From Rhizobium aethiopicum (GTDB lineage: Bacteria; Pseudomonadota; Alphaproteobacteria; Rhizobiales; Rhizobiaceae), in contig NZ_FMAJ01000018.1 in the NCBI RefSeq assembly GCF_900094625.1, forward strand, positions 1 through 64,000: a stretch of DNA of 64,000 nucleotides, in the 5' to 3' direction. Of the stretch, positions 46,560-54,446 are shown in pieces; position 1 is the stretch's first letter, and every line of letters starts with the position of its first letter. The translations under genes and the position numbers were made by a program. A model generated the notes under the pieces. That model was not told the origin of the DNA, did no database searches, and worked only from the letters and a program-made list of their open reading frames with translations.

Positions 46560-46575
46560 GATTCGCCGGCGAATC
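46560..46575. promoter_or_regulatory. 16-bp perfect palindrome containing two GANTC sites, upstream of the metallopeptidase gene
   Basis: GATTCGCCGGCGAATC reads identically on both strands. Its outer ends are GATTC and GAATC, both CcrM methylation targets. It lies 15 bp before the metallopeptidase start codon, where an operator or promoter would sit. Confidence 0.35.
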
Positions 46576-46603
46576 TAAACGATTTGCCGGGTGGGCGGAC
46601 ATG

Positions 46604-46630
46604 GAAAAACCGGCATCGCGAGATGCCGGT
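46604..46630 (-). terminator. Intrinsic terminator downstream of the DUF2852 gene
   Basis: On the minus strand ACCGGCATC and GATGCCGGT form a 9-bp stem with a TCGC loop, followed by TTTTCC. It lies beyond the intergenic repeat that follows the DUF2852 stop. Confidence 0.7.
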
Positions 46631-46645
46631 CATCATTTGATCGCC

Positions 46646-46750
46646 TAAAGCGCGTCGCGATCTTTCAGATTCGCTCCTTGCGCTTCAGGTCTTTGTTTAC
46701 GCATGTCGTTGCCGCAAAACCGCTTCACACTTTTGCGCGTCATGCTTTAA
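46646..46750. repeat. Rhizobial intergenic mosaic-type repeat (RIME-like)
   Basis: The element runs between inverted ends TAAAGC (46646) and GCTTTA (46749). Inside is the GCGCAAAA/TTTTGCGG hairpin around TGTGAAGC, and blocks such as GCATGTCGTTGCCGC and CTTCAGGTCTTTGTTTACGC that I recognise from repeated intergenic elements in Rhizobium genomes. It lies just past the stop of the DUF2852 gene. Copy number cannot be judged from this window. Confidence 0.65.
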
Positions 46751-46754
46751 GCCT

Positions 46755-47189
46755 TCATGGCGTCTGGAACTCCGCGACCGGGCCGTTGTCGTCACGCTTT
46801 GCATTCTTGCGGTCACGCATGAAGCGGTCGAACTCTTCCTGGTCCTTGGCGCGGCGGAGTTCACGCAGATAGTCGTCGAATTCCTGGCGCATTTCGTCCA
46901 GCTTGCGGCGCTCTTCCTCGATCCGGTCAAGCTCGGCCTTGCGCCAGTCGTCGAAGGCGACGTTGCCAGTCGAAAAATGCGGACGGTGACGGCCATGCGA
47001 ACGGCGGCAGGAGGCAAAAAAACCATCGGTCGCCTGGTTTACGTCGCGCTTGAAGCCGCGCAGACGATCGCCGAACATGATATAGGCAAGCATGGCCAGA
47101 CCAAGAGGCCAGAAAACCATGAAGCCGAGAATCATCAGGGCAATGGTAGCCGGAGTCCAATCCGGTCGAAGCAATGCTGACTGGTTCAT
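46755..47189 (-). CDS. DUF2852 family membrane protein
   Basis: A 144-aa protein with a hydrophobic hairpin near the N-terminus (WTPATIALMILGFMVFWPLG, then LAMLAYIMFG) and a long charged helical C-terminus (AELDRIEEERRKLDEMRQEF) that looks like a coiled coil. The family is alphaproteobacterial and of unknown function. I chose ATG 47189 (MNQSALLRPD); upstream codons encode an unlikely extension. Confidence 0.8.
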   Translation of the reverse strand: MNQSALLRPDWTPATIALMILGFMVFWPLGLAMLAYIMFGDRLRGFKRDVNQATDGFFASCRRSHGRHRPHFSTGNVAFDDWRKAELDRIEEERRKLDEMRQEFDDYLRELRRAKDQEEFDRFMRDRKNAKRDDNGPVAEFQTP

Positions 47190-47333
47190 CGTGCGGTATC
47201 CTCGCTTTCCGCGCCCGGCAAGATGCCGAACGCTGGAAATCGATGTGGTTACCGCAATCGGCGCCTTCAAGACGATTGCCGGCGAAATCGGACAAGCCCT
47301 TGAATTGGCGTCGCTAATTCAGCTATCCCTGAA

Positions 47334-48611
47334 TTAAGCCGTCCGACCGCCCTTGATGACGCGCTGCACCGGGCGTTTTACGGCGGAGCGGGAATGCTGG
47401 CGGACGAAATCGATGATGCGCGGCGCGATCTCGCGGCGGAAGCGCGAACCGTTGAAAACCCCGTAATGGCCGACATCCGGCTGCAGATAATGCATGCGCA
47501 TATCCTCGGGAATATTTACGCAGATGGTCTGCGCCGCCTTAGTCTGGCCAACGCCTGAGATGTCGTCATTCTCGCCCTCGACGGTCAGGAGCGCCACTTT
47601 GTGGATCGCGGCCGGGTCAACACGTTTGCCGCGATGCATCAACTCGCCCTTGGGCAGGGAATGTTTTATGAAGACCTCTTCCACCGTCTGCAGGTAGAAC
47701 TCGGCCGTCAGATCCATGACGGCGAGATATTCGTCGTAGAAGTCGCGATGCTTTTCCGGCTCGCCGTCATTCTTCACAAGGTGCATGAAGAATTCCTTGT
47801 GAGCGACGAGGTGCCGGTCGAGGTTCATGGACATGAAGCCCGACAGTTGCAGGAAGCCGGGATAGACGGGCCGCATGAAGCCCGGCTGCGGCCAGGGCAC
47901 GTTCATGATGACATTGTCGGAAAACCACTGCAACGACCGCTCCTGGGCGAGCTTGTTGACCGCCGTCGGGTTGATGCGCGTGTCGATCGGGCCGCCCATC
48001 AGCGTCATCGAGGACGGCGACAGAGGATCCTTGGCTTCCTCCATTACCGCGGCTGCGACCAGCACCGGGACGGAGGGCTGACAGACGGCAATCACATGCG
48101 TATCGTGACCGAGGAAATGCAGCATCTCGATGATATAGTCGACATAGTCGTCGAAATCGAAGGTGCCTTCGGCCATCGGCACCATGCGGGCGTCGATCCA
48201 GTCTGTGATGTAGACATCGGCGCTCGGCAGCAATGCCTCGACCGTGCCGCGCAGCAGCGTTGCATAGTGGCCGGACATCGGCGCGACGATCAGGACGCGC
48301 GGGTCGCTAGCGCGACTAGGCGGTACATTTCGCGAAAAATGCAGGAGATTGCAGAAGGAACGCGACCAGACAATCTCTTCGCGGACGGAAACCGTCTGAT
48401 CGCCTATCACCGTCTGTTTCAATCCGAATTCGGGCTTTCCGTAGCGGCGTGTCGTGCGCTCGAACATTTCGAGGCTTGCTGCGATCGTGCGGCCTAACGG
48501 CGTCTGGGCGAACGGGTTGAGCGGATTGGCATAGGCAAATCGCATGATGTCAGCCGCGGCGCGAAACGGCGCCATGGCGGCATGATTCAATTCATAAAGC
48601 TGGTAGAACAT
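47334..48611 (-). CDS. phaZ: Intracellular polyhydroxybutyrate depolymerase
   Basis: A 425-aa alpha/beta hydrolase of the intracellular PhaZ family that mobilises PHB granules. The nucleophile position carries Cys177 in AVCQPSVPVL rather than the usual Ser; this Cys form is known for intracellular PhaZ such as that of Ralstonia. The DISGVGQT segment and the His-containing QPDVGHYGVFNGSRF complete the catalytic set. The upstream region contains a PhaR-type operator candidate. Confidence 0.92.
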   Translation of the reverse strand: MFYQLYELNHAAMAPFRAAADIMRFAYANPLNPFAQTPLGRTIAASLEMFERTTRRYGKPEFGLKQTVIGDQTVSVREEIVWSRSFCNLLHFSRNVPPSRASDPRVLIVAPMSGHYATLLRGTVEALLPSADVYITDWIDARMVPMAEGTFDFDDYVDYIIEMLHFLGHDTHVIAVCQPSVPVLVAAAVMEEAKDPLSPSSMTLMGGPIDTRINPTAVNKLAQERSLQWFSDNVIMNVPWPQPGFMRPVYPGFLQLSGFMSMNLDRHLVAHKEFFMHLVKNDGEPEKHRDFYDEYLAVMDLTAEFYLQTVEEVFIKHSLPKGELMHRGKRVDPAAIHKVALLTVEGENDDISGVGQTKAAQTICVNIPEDMRMHYLQPDVGHYGVFNGSRFRREIAPRIIDFVRQHSRSAVKRPVQRVIKGGRTA

Positions 48612-48706
48612 AGAAGGCGCTGCCTTTCTTTATCGAAAAGATGACGTCGATTGAGAGACATCGACTCTTTTCGCACGCTGGCACGTAACGCAGACTAACA
48701 GGTTTT

Positions 48707-48721
48707 TGTTGCACAGCAACA
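48707..48721. promoter_or_regulatory. Candidate PhaR (AniA) operator upstream of phaZ
   Basis: TGTTGC-ACA-GCAACA is a perfect inverted repeat with a TGC-N3-GCA core, the arrangement described for PhaR, the PHB-sensing repressor of phasin and PHB genes. It lies 96 bp before the phaZ ATG. Confidence 0.4.
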
Positions 48722-48815
48722 TGGACGTCCCAGACCTGCACAGGAAATGCCAGAGAGTTGATCCCTGGCATCACCATAGAACCGAAAAGCTTAAGGTTCA
48801 GCGCAAGTAGTGTCG

Positions 48816-49658
48816 TTAACGATCGGCGACGAAGCTCTGCTTCTGGCTGCCGAGACCTTCGATGCCGAGCTCGACGACATCGCCATCCCTGAGGAAGCGC
48901 GGCGGCTTCATGCCCATGCCGACGCCGGGTGGCGTTCCCGTCGAGATGACATCGCCAGGATGCAGCGACATGAACTGGCTCAGATAGGAAACGATGTGAG
49001 CGACGCCATAGACCATGGTCTTCGAGGAACCATTCTGCATCGTCTGGCCGTTGACCTTCAGCCACATGCCGAGGTTCTGCGGATCGGCGATCTCATCCTT
49101 GGTGACCAGCCAGGGGCCGATCGGCCCGAACGTGTCGCAGGATTTACCCTTGGTCCACTGGCCGGCGCGTTCCGTCTGGAAAGCGCGTTCGGAAACGTCA
49201 TGCGACACGCAGTAACCAGCGACATAGTCGAGCGCGTCGGCTTCGCTGACATATTTCGCCGTCTTGCCGATGACGACGCCGAGTTCGACTTCCCAGTCGG
49301 TTTTTTCCGAGCCGCGCGGGATGAGCACGGTGTCATTCGGACCAACGATCGCCGAAGTCGCCTTCATGAAGATGACCGGCTCGGGCGGCACGGTGGCGCC
49401 GGTTTCGGCGGCATGGTCGGAGAAATTGAGGCCGATGCAGATGAATTTGCCCGTGCCGGCAACGCAGGCGCCGATACGGCCTTGAGCAAGTTCCGGAAGG
49501 CCCTTCGGGTCGATCGCCGCTATCCGTGCAAGACCGGCCGGCGAGATTGCCTCGCCGCCAATGTCGGCGACATGCGCCGAGAGATCGCGGATCTTGCCAT
49601 CGGCATCGAGAAGCGCCGGTTTTTCACGACCTGCTTCGCCAACACGCATCAGCTTCAT
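48816..49658 (-). CDS. Fumarylacetoacetate hydrolase family protein
   Basis: A 280-aa protein of the FAH / 2-hydroxyhepta-diene-dioate isomerase fold. The metal-binding Glu pair is in TDWEVELGVVIGK, and the HDVSERAF segment and the STGTPPGVGMG loop are family features. Annotation as ureidoglycolate lyase, acylpyruvase or fumarylpyruvate hydrolase is common for this type; substrate cannot be assigned. I chose ATG 49658 (MKLMRVGEAG), preceded by GAGGAGGCATTCC. Confidence 0.88.
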   Translation of the reverse strand: MKLMRVGEAGREKPALLDADGKIRDLSAHVADIGGEAISPAGLARIAAIDPKGLPELAQGRIGACVAGTGKFICIGLNFSDHAAETGATVPPEPVIFMKATSAIVGPNDTVLIPRGSEKTDWEVELGVVIGKTAKYVSEADALDYVAGYCVSHDVSERAFQTERAGQWTKGKSCDTFGPIGPWLVTKDEIADPQNLGMWLKVNGQTMQNGSSKTMVYGVAHIVSYLSQFMSLHPGDVISTGTPPGVGMGMKPPRFLRDGDVVELGIEGLGSQKQSFVADR

Positions 49659-49947
49659 GGAATGCCTCCTCATCGAAAACGGATTTGCAGCCACCTATGA
49701 ACGAATTATTCATCGGTGTCATTACGGCTTTGACCAGAAGCGGTACGGCGCTCCTAGAAAAATTCGGAAAGATCCGGATTGGCGGGTCGTCGCCGGCTTC
49801 AAGCCAGCTGTTCATTACCTCAGTCCCGTGGGTAAGTCGCTCTTATGGAGACAGTCCGTCCACCCAGCTGCGACGATACTACCCTTGCCAAGCCGGTGAA
49901 GCAGGAAATATGACTTGGCCGCTTTCCAAGATGAGATGGAGTTCGCA
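49659..49947. other. Divergent spacer upstream of the FAH-family and DUF2218 genes
   Basis: Just under 290 bp without a gene I can support. It holds the ribosome binding site of the FAH-family gene at its left end. I see no clear operator, hairpin or promoter match in the rest. Confidence 0.5.
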
Positions 49948-50232
49948 ATGCACCTCTCCAAGGCCGTCGTACGCACCGAACATGCGAGCCGCTACCTGCA
50001 GCAGCTCTGCAAACACTGGAGCCACAAGTTCAGCGTCGATTTCGATCCGCATAAGGGACGGGTGCCGTTCAGCGAGAGCGCCGAGGTGACATTCACCGCC
50101 GACCACGCGGCGCTGACGATGACGCTTTCCGTCGTCGATCCTGCGCAGCAGGCAAGGATGCAGGGCGTCATCGACGATCATCTGAAGCGCTTCGCCTTCC
50201 GCGAGGAACTCGACATCGTCTGGACTGACTAG
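49948..50232 (+). CDS. DUF2218 family protein
   Basis: A 94-aa protein (MHLSKAVVRTEHASRYL...) matching DUF2218, small alpha/beta proteins of unknown function. It contains LCKHWSHKF and the C-terminal LKRFAFREEL. I chose ATG 49948, which has GGAG six bases upstream, over in-frame ATG 49936 and TTG 49915. Some family members lie beside iron-related genes, but nothing nearby here points that way. It precedes the nitroreductase gene by about 30 bp. Confidence 0.82.
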   Translation: MHLSKAVVRTEHASRYLQQLCKHWSHKFSVDFDPHKGRVPFSESAEVTFTADHAALTMTLSVVDPAQQARMQGVIDDHLKRFAFREELDIVWTD

Positions 50233-50263
50233 CCCGAACCTTCTGCCGCAACCTGGAACAAGC

Positions 50264-50863
50264 ATGACAAACAGCAATAGCCGCGAATCCGACTATTCGA
50301 TCGATCCGATATTCCTTGACCGCTGGTCGCCTCGTGCCTTTACCGGCGAGATCATCGAGGAAGCACAGCTGCTCGGCCTGCTCGACGCCGCCCATTGGGC
50401 GCCGTCTTCGTCCAACCAGCAGCCTTGGCGTTTCATCTACGCCCTCAAGGGTTCGCAGCATTGGGAGAAGTTCGTCGCGCTGCTCGTCGATGCCAATCAG
50501 GAATGGGCGAAGAACGCATCGGCGTTGATCTTCGTCGTTTCGCGCGCCTTCACCGGCGCCGCCGGTTCCGGTGAGGAAAAGCCGAGCTACACCCATTCCT
50601 TCGATGCCGGTGCGGCCTGGGGGTACCTGGCGCTCCAGGCGCGCCTCTCCGGTTTCTATGCCCATGGCATGGGCGGCATCAAACATGAGGAGATCAGGAA
50701 GTCGTTCGATATTCCGGCGGGCTATCGGGTCGAAGCCGGCATTGCCGTCGGCCGCCTGGCCGACAAGAGCGTTCTATCCGAACGCAACCAGGCGCGTGAG
50801 GTCCCGAGCCAGCGCAAGCCGCTCTCCGAGCTCGCCTTCAACGGCCGTTTCGTCGCAAACTGA
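50264..50863 (+). CDS. Nitroreductase family protein
   Basis: A 199-aa flavoprotein of the nitroreductase/FMN oxidoreductase family. The FMN-binding motif RWSPRAFTG near residue 21 and AAHWAPSSSNQQPWRF are typical, and GIAVGRLAD closes the fold. Physiological substrate is unknown. A terminator shared with gyrB follows. Confidence 0.9.
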   Translation: MTNSNSRESDYSIDPIFLDRWSPRAFTGEIIEEAQLLGLLDAAHWAPSSSNQQPWRFIYALKGSQHWEKFVALLVDANQEWAKNASALIFVVSRAFTGAAGSGEEKPSYTHSFDAGAAWGYLALQARLSGFYAHGMGGIKHEEIRKSFDIPAGYRVEAGIAVGRLADKSVLSERNQAREVPSQRKPLSELAFNGRFVAN

Positions 50864-50880
50864 GGAAACCAGATAAAAGA

Positions 50881-50915
50881 AAGCCCCGCCGTTCGAGGAA
50901 CGGCGGGGCTTTTTT
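50881..50915. terminator. Bidirectional intrinsic terminator between the nitroreductase gene and gyrB
   Basis: AAGCCCCGCCGTTC pairs with GAACGGCGGGGCTT around GAG, a 14-bp stem followed by TTTTT. The preceding A run makes it functional for gyrB on the other strand too. Confidence 0.9.
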
Positions 50916-50931
50916 GTTGAAGAAATCTCGG

Positions 50932-53367
50932 TCAGATATCGAGATTGGCGACGCTGAGCGCGTTGTCCTGGATGAATTCACGCCGTGGCTCGACTTCGTC
51001 ACCCATTAGGCGGGCGAAGAGGCCATCCGCGTCGGTGGCGTCGGCGACCTTGACCTGCAGCAGCGAACGGACATTGGGGTCGAGCGTCGTTTCCCAAAGC
51101 TGTTCGGCGTTCATCTCGCCAAGGCCCTTGTAGCGCTGCATGCTGAGACCCTTGCGGCCGCTGGCGAAGATCGCGTCGAGCAGGGCGCGCGGTCCGGAAA
51201 TCTCGATGTCGCCTTCGCGTCGATGCAGCGACGGCGGCGTCTGGTAGATTTCCTTGAGGCGCGCGGTCAGCTGATCGATGTGGCGGGCGTCGGAGGAGCC
51301 GATCAGCGCCATGTCGAGCACGACCACTTCCTTGACGCCGCGGACCATGCGCTCGAGGCGCAGGCCGCCGTCGCTCGTCAGGTCGCCCTCCCAGCCGCGT
51401 TCGGTCTCCTCGGCAATGATGTCGAGACGGCTTGCGACCTCGCTCGCCAATGCCTGCGCTCTTGCCCGATCGCTGACGAGCTCGGCATTGAGGGCGCCGG
51501 CGATCGCCGCCTGTTCGATGACGGCGCGATTGTAGCGCGAATGGAGATTGTCGAGCAAAGCGCGCATGCGCATCGCATCGAGGATGACCTCACGCAGATC
51601 CTGACCGGTGCGAACCTCGCCGCTGCCGAGCCTCAAGGATGCATCCTCCAGGCCCTGGGCGATGAGATATTCCTCAAGCGCCTTTTCGTCCTTCAGATAC
51701 TGCACCGACTTGCCGCGCGCCACCTTATAGAGCGGTGGCTGGGCGATGTAGAGATGGCCGCGCTCGATCAGTTCCGGCATCTGGCGGAAGAAGAAGGTGA
51801 GCAGCAGGGTGCGGATATGGGCACCGTCGACATCGGCATCCGTCATGATGATGATCTTGTGATAACGCAGCTTCTCGGCGTTGAACTCATCCTTGCCGAT
51901 GCCGGTGCCGAGCGCGGTGATCAGGGTGCCGATTTCCTGGCTGGAGAGCATCTTGTCGAAACGGGCGCGCTCGACGTTCAGGATCTTGCCGCGCAGCGGC
52001 AGGATCGCCTGGTTCTCGCGCGACCGGCCCTGCTTGGCCGAGCCGCCGGCGGAATCGCCCTCGACGAGAAATACTTCGGATTTGGCCGGATCGCGTTCGG
52101 AGCAGTCGGCCAGCTTGCCGGGCAGCGAAGCGATATCGAGAGCGCCCTTGCGGCGGGTCAATTCACGTGCCTTGCGGGCCGCTTCGCGCGCCGCCGCCGC
52201 CTCGACGACCTTGCCGACGAGGATCTTGGCTTCGCTCGGATGCTCTTCGAACCAGGTGCTCAGCGCCTCGTTGACGAGGCTTTCGACGACCGGGCGGACC
52301 TCCGAGGAAACGAGCTTGTCCTTGGTCTGCGAGGAGAATTTCGGATCCGGAACCTTGACCGACAGCACCGCCGTCAGCCCCTCGCGGCAATCCTCGCCCT
52401 GCAGCGTCACCTTTTCCTTCTTGGTGATGCCTGAGTTATCGGCATAGGAAACGACCTGGCGCGTCAAGGCGGCGCGGAAGCCTGCCATATGGGTGCCGCC
52501 ATCGCGTTGGGGAATGTTGTTGGTGAAGCAGAGCACGTTCTCGTGATAACTGTCGTTCCACCACATCGCCACTTCGACGGTGATGCCGTCCTTCTCGCCG
52601 CGGATGGCGACAGGCTTGTCGACGAGCGGCTTCTTGGCGCGGTCGAGATAGGCGACGAAGGCTTCGAGGCCGCCGTCATAGCGCATCTCTTCCTGTTTGA
52701 TATCGGAGTGGCGCTTGTCGCTCAAAAGGATGCGCACGCCCGAATTCAGGAAGGCGAGTTCGCGCAGGCGATGCTCCAGCGTGCCGTAGTCGAACTCGGT
52801 CATGGTGAAGGTTTCGCTGCTCGGCATGAAGCTGACTTCCGTGCCGGTCGTATCAGGCGCATCCCCCGTCACCTTCAGCGGCGCGTCGGCGACGCCATGG
52901 GTGAAGCTCATTTCATGGATCTTGCCGTGGCGGCGGATCTTCAGCTTCAGCCAGACCGAAAGCGCGTTGACGACGGAAACGCCGACGCCGTGCAGACCGC
53001 CCGAGACCTTGTACGAATTCTGATCGAATTTACCGCCGGCATGAAGCTGCGTCATGATGACTTCGGCTGCCGATACGCCTTCGCCGGTATGAATATCCGT
53101 CGGGATGCCGCGACCGTTGTCAGTGACCGTCACCGAACCATCCGGATTGAGAGTGACGGTGACGATGTCGGCATGACCGGCAAGGGCTTCGTCGATAGCG
53201 TTATCGACGACCTCATAGACCATGTGGTGGAGGCCGGAGCCATCGTCAGTATCGCCGATATACATGCCGGGGCGCTTGCGCACGGCGTCGAGGCCCTTCA
53301 GGACCTTGATGGAATCTGCGCCATATTCGGTGCTTACGCCGTTTTCCGTCGCGGATGTATCGCTCAT
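50932..53367 (-). CDS. gyrB: DNA gyrase subunit B
   Basis: An 811-aa type II topoisomerase ATPase subunit. The GHKL ATPase has VDNAIDEALAGH and TDNGRGIPTDIH, the transducer region follows, and the TOPRIM domain has VEGDSAGGSAKQGR and TDADVDGAHI. The C-terminal tail is QRYKGLGEMNAEQLWETT plus the expected end. With GyrA it introduces negative supercoils. It heads a leftward gene with its own promoter in a 135-bp spacer; position near oriC is common. Confidence 0.97.
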   Translation of the reverse strand: MSDTSATENGVSTEYGADSIKVLKGLDAVRKRPGMYIGDTDDGSGLHHMVYEVVDNAIDEALAGHADIVTVTLNPDGSVTVTDNGRGIPTDIHTGEGVSAAEVIMTQLHAGGKFDQNSYKVSGGLHGVGVSVVNALSVWLKLKIRRHGKIHEMSFTHGVADAPLKVTGDAPDTTGTEVSFMPSSETFTMTEFDYGTLEHRLRELAFLNSGVRILLSDKRHSDIKQEEMRYDGGLEAFVAYLDRAKKPLVDKPVAIRGEKDGITVEVAMWWNDSYHENVLCFTNNIPQRDGGTHMAGFRAALTRQVVSYADNSGITKKEKVTLQGEDCREGLTAVLSVKVPDPKFSSQTKDKLVSSEVRPVVESLVNEALSTWFEEHPSEAKILVGKVVEAAAAREAARKARELTRRKGALDIASLPGKLADCSERDPAKSEVFLVEGDSAGGSAKQGRSRENQAILPLRGKILNVERARFDKMLSSQEIGTLITALGTGIGKDEFNAEKLRYHKIIIMTDADVDGAHIRTLLLTFFFRQMPELIERGHLYIAQPPLYKVARGKSVQYLKDEKALEEYLIAQGLEDASLRLGSGEVRTGQDLREVILDAMRMRALLDNLHSRYNRAVIEQAAIAGALNAELVSDRARAQALASEVASRLDIIAEETERGWEGDLTSDGGLRLERMVRGVKEVVVLDMALIGSSDARHIDQLTARLKEIYQTPPSLHRREGDIEISGPRALLDAIFASGRKGLSMQRYKGLGEMNAEQLWETTLDPNVRSLLQVKVADATDADGLFARLMGDEVEPRREFIQDNALSVANLDI

Positions 53368-53502
53368 TCTGTCGAGATTTTCCCTGTTGTCGTAAAGCGG
53401 CGGCGGGCCTTGCGAATCACCGGCTTTCTTTACTCTCGTATATAGGTTTTTTGAGCCCGGTTCCCAATGGCAAGTCCCCTGGACAAGCCATAAAACAGGG
53501 GA

Positions 53503-53880
53503 TTATGACGCTTTTCCGTCACCTTTGCCGCCATTTTCGAGAAGAGCCGATAACCGGGCGATCTCAGCGCTGTCAAGGTCGCGGATCCGCCGGGCCAGCC
53601 GGTTGGCGAAATCGGTGTATTCCGGCGCCAGGCCCGACGTGTCGATGACGACGCGCGGGTCGGAAGAACGGGCAAGCAGGAACAGTTCCTCGGCCTCGTC
53701 CCAGATGATGTTGAAATAGCCGGCGATGCGTTGCAACAGGTCGAATGTCGGAAGACCCCGTTTTCCGTGTTCGAGCGCTGAGAGATAGGCGGGAGAGACG
53801 TTCAGCGCCTGCGCCATCTCCTTCTGCGAGACGCCCTTGCGCGCCCTCAGCCTGCGAACCGCCTCTCCGAAGGGGGTCAT
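53503..53880 (-). CDS. XRE-family transcriptional regulator
   Basis: A 125-aa protein. The helix-turn-helix, VSQKEMAQALNVSPAYLSAL, spans about residues 17-36. The C-terminal half has an acidic helical region, DLDSAEIARLSALLENG, probably for dimerisation. The target is unknown. Its start overlaps the stop of the upstream Smr gene by 4 bases, so it belongs to the tim44-mltA-smr-xre leftward run. Confidence 0.85.
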   Translation of the reverse strand: MTPFGEAVRRLRARKGVSQKEMAQALNVSPAYLSALEHGKRGLPTFDLLQRIAGYFNIIWDEAEELFLLARSSDPRVVIDTSGLAPEYTDFANRLARRIRDLDSAEIARLSALLENGGKGDGKAS

Positions 53881-54446
53881 GCCTTTTCCCCATGCCGCCG
53901 CGACAGGCGGATATAGAGCGCGCCCTCGCCGCCATGATGCTGTGCGGCAGACTCATAGGAGGAGATAAGGTAGCGGAATTCGGGCTTCGAGAACCACAGG
54001 GGAACGGCCCGCTTCAGCGCACCGTCGCTGCCGAGCGAGCTGCCCTTGCCGGTGATGACAAGCACATGGCGCATGCCGCGCTCATGGGCACGGATCAAAA
54101 AATCGAGAAGGATGACATGGGCCTCGCTCTGCACCAGCCCATGCAGGTCGATGCGCGCCTCGAGCGCGAGCCGGCCCTTGGCAATCTTACGCTTGACCGG
54201 CCTTTCGAGCGGATGATGCACTCCTGCCGGCCGTTTCGACGCCGAAGGGGCTGCTGGCTGTTCCGGCGTGGACGAGGCAGGCATCTGTTTTTCGGCATTC
54301 TGCCGTTCGGCTGCTGCTTCAGTTTCGGCAAGAAAAGCATCAAGCTCGGTCAACTCATTGGTCTTGCCGGGCATTGGCCGCGTGCTGCGGGCAACCTTGC
54401 CCCAGAGGATCCTCTCATCGGCGCTGAGCTTGCGATCCCTGGCCAT
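53877..54446 (-). CDS. Smr/MutS2-type domain protein
   Basis: A 189-aa protein. The N-terminal half is charged and probably disordered. The Smr domain follows, with IDLHGLVQSEAH, HVLVITGKG and HGGEGALYIRLSRR. Smr domains are nicking nucleases in MutS2 or act on RNA at stalled ribosomes; the stand-alone alphaproteobacterial protein is uncharacterised. It overlaps the mltA stop at its start codon. Confidence 0.88.
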   Translation of the reverse strand: MARDRKLSADERILWGKVARSTRPMPGKTNELTELDAFLAETEAAAERQNAEKQMPASSTPEQPAAPSASKRPAGVHHPLERPVKRKIAKGRLALEARIDLHGLVQSEAHVILLDFLIRAHERGMRHVLVITGKGSSLGSDGALKRAVPLWFSKPEFRYLISSYESAAQHHGGEGALYIRLSRRHGEKA

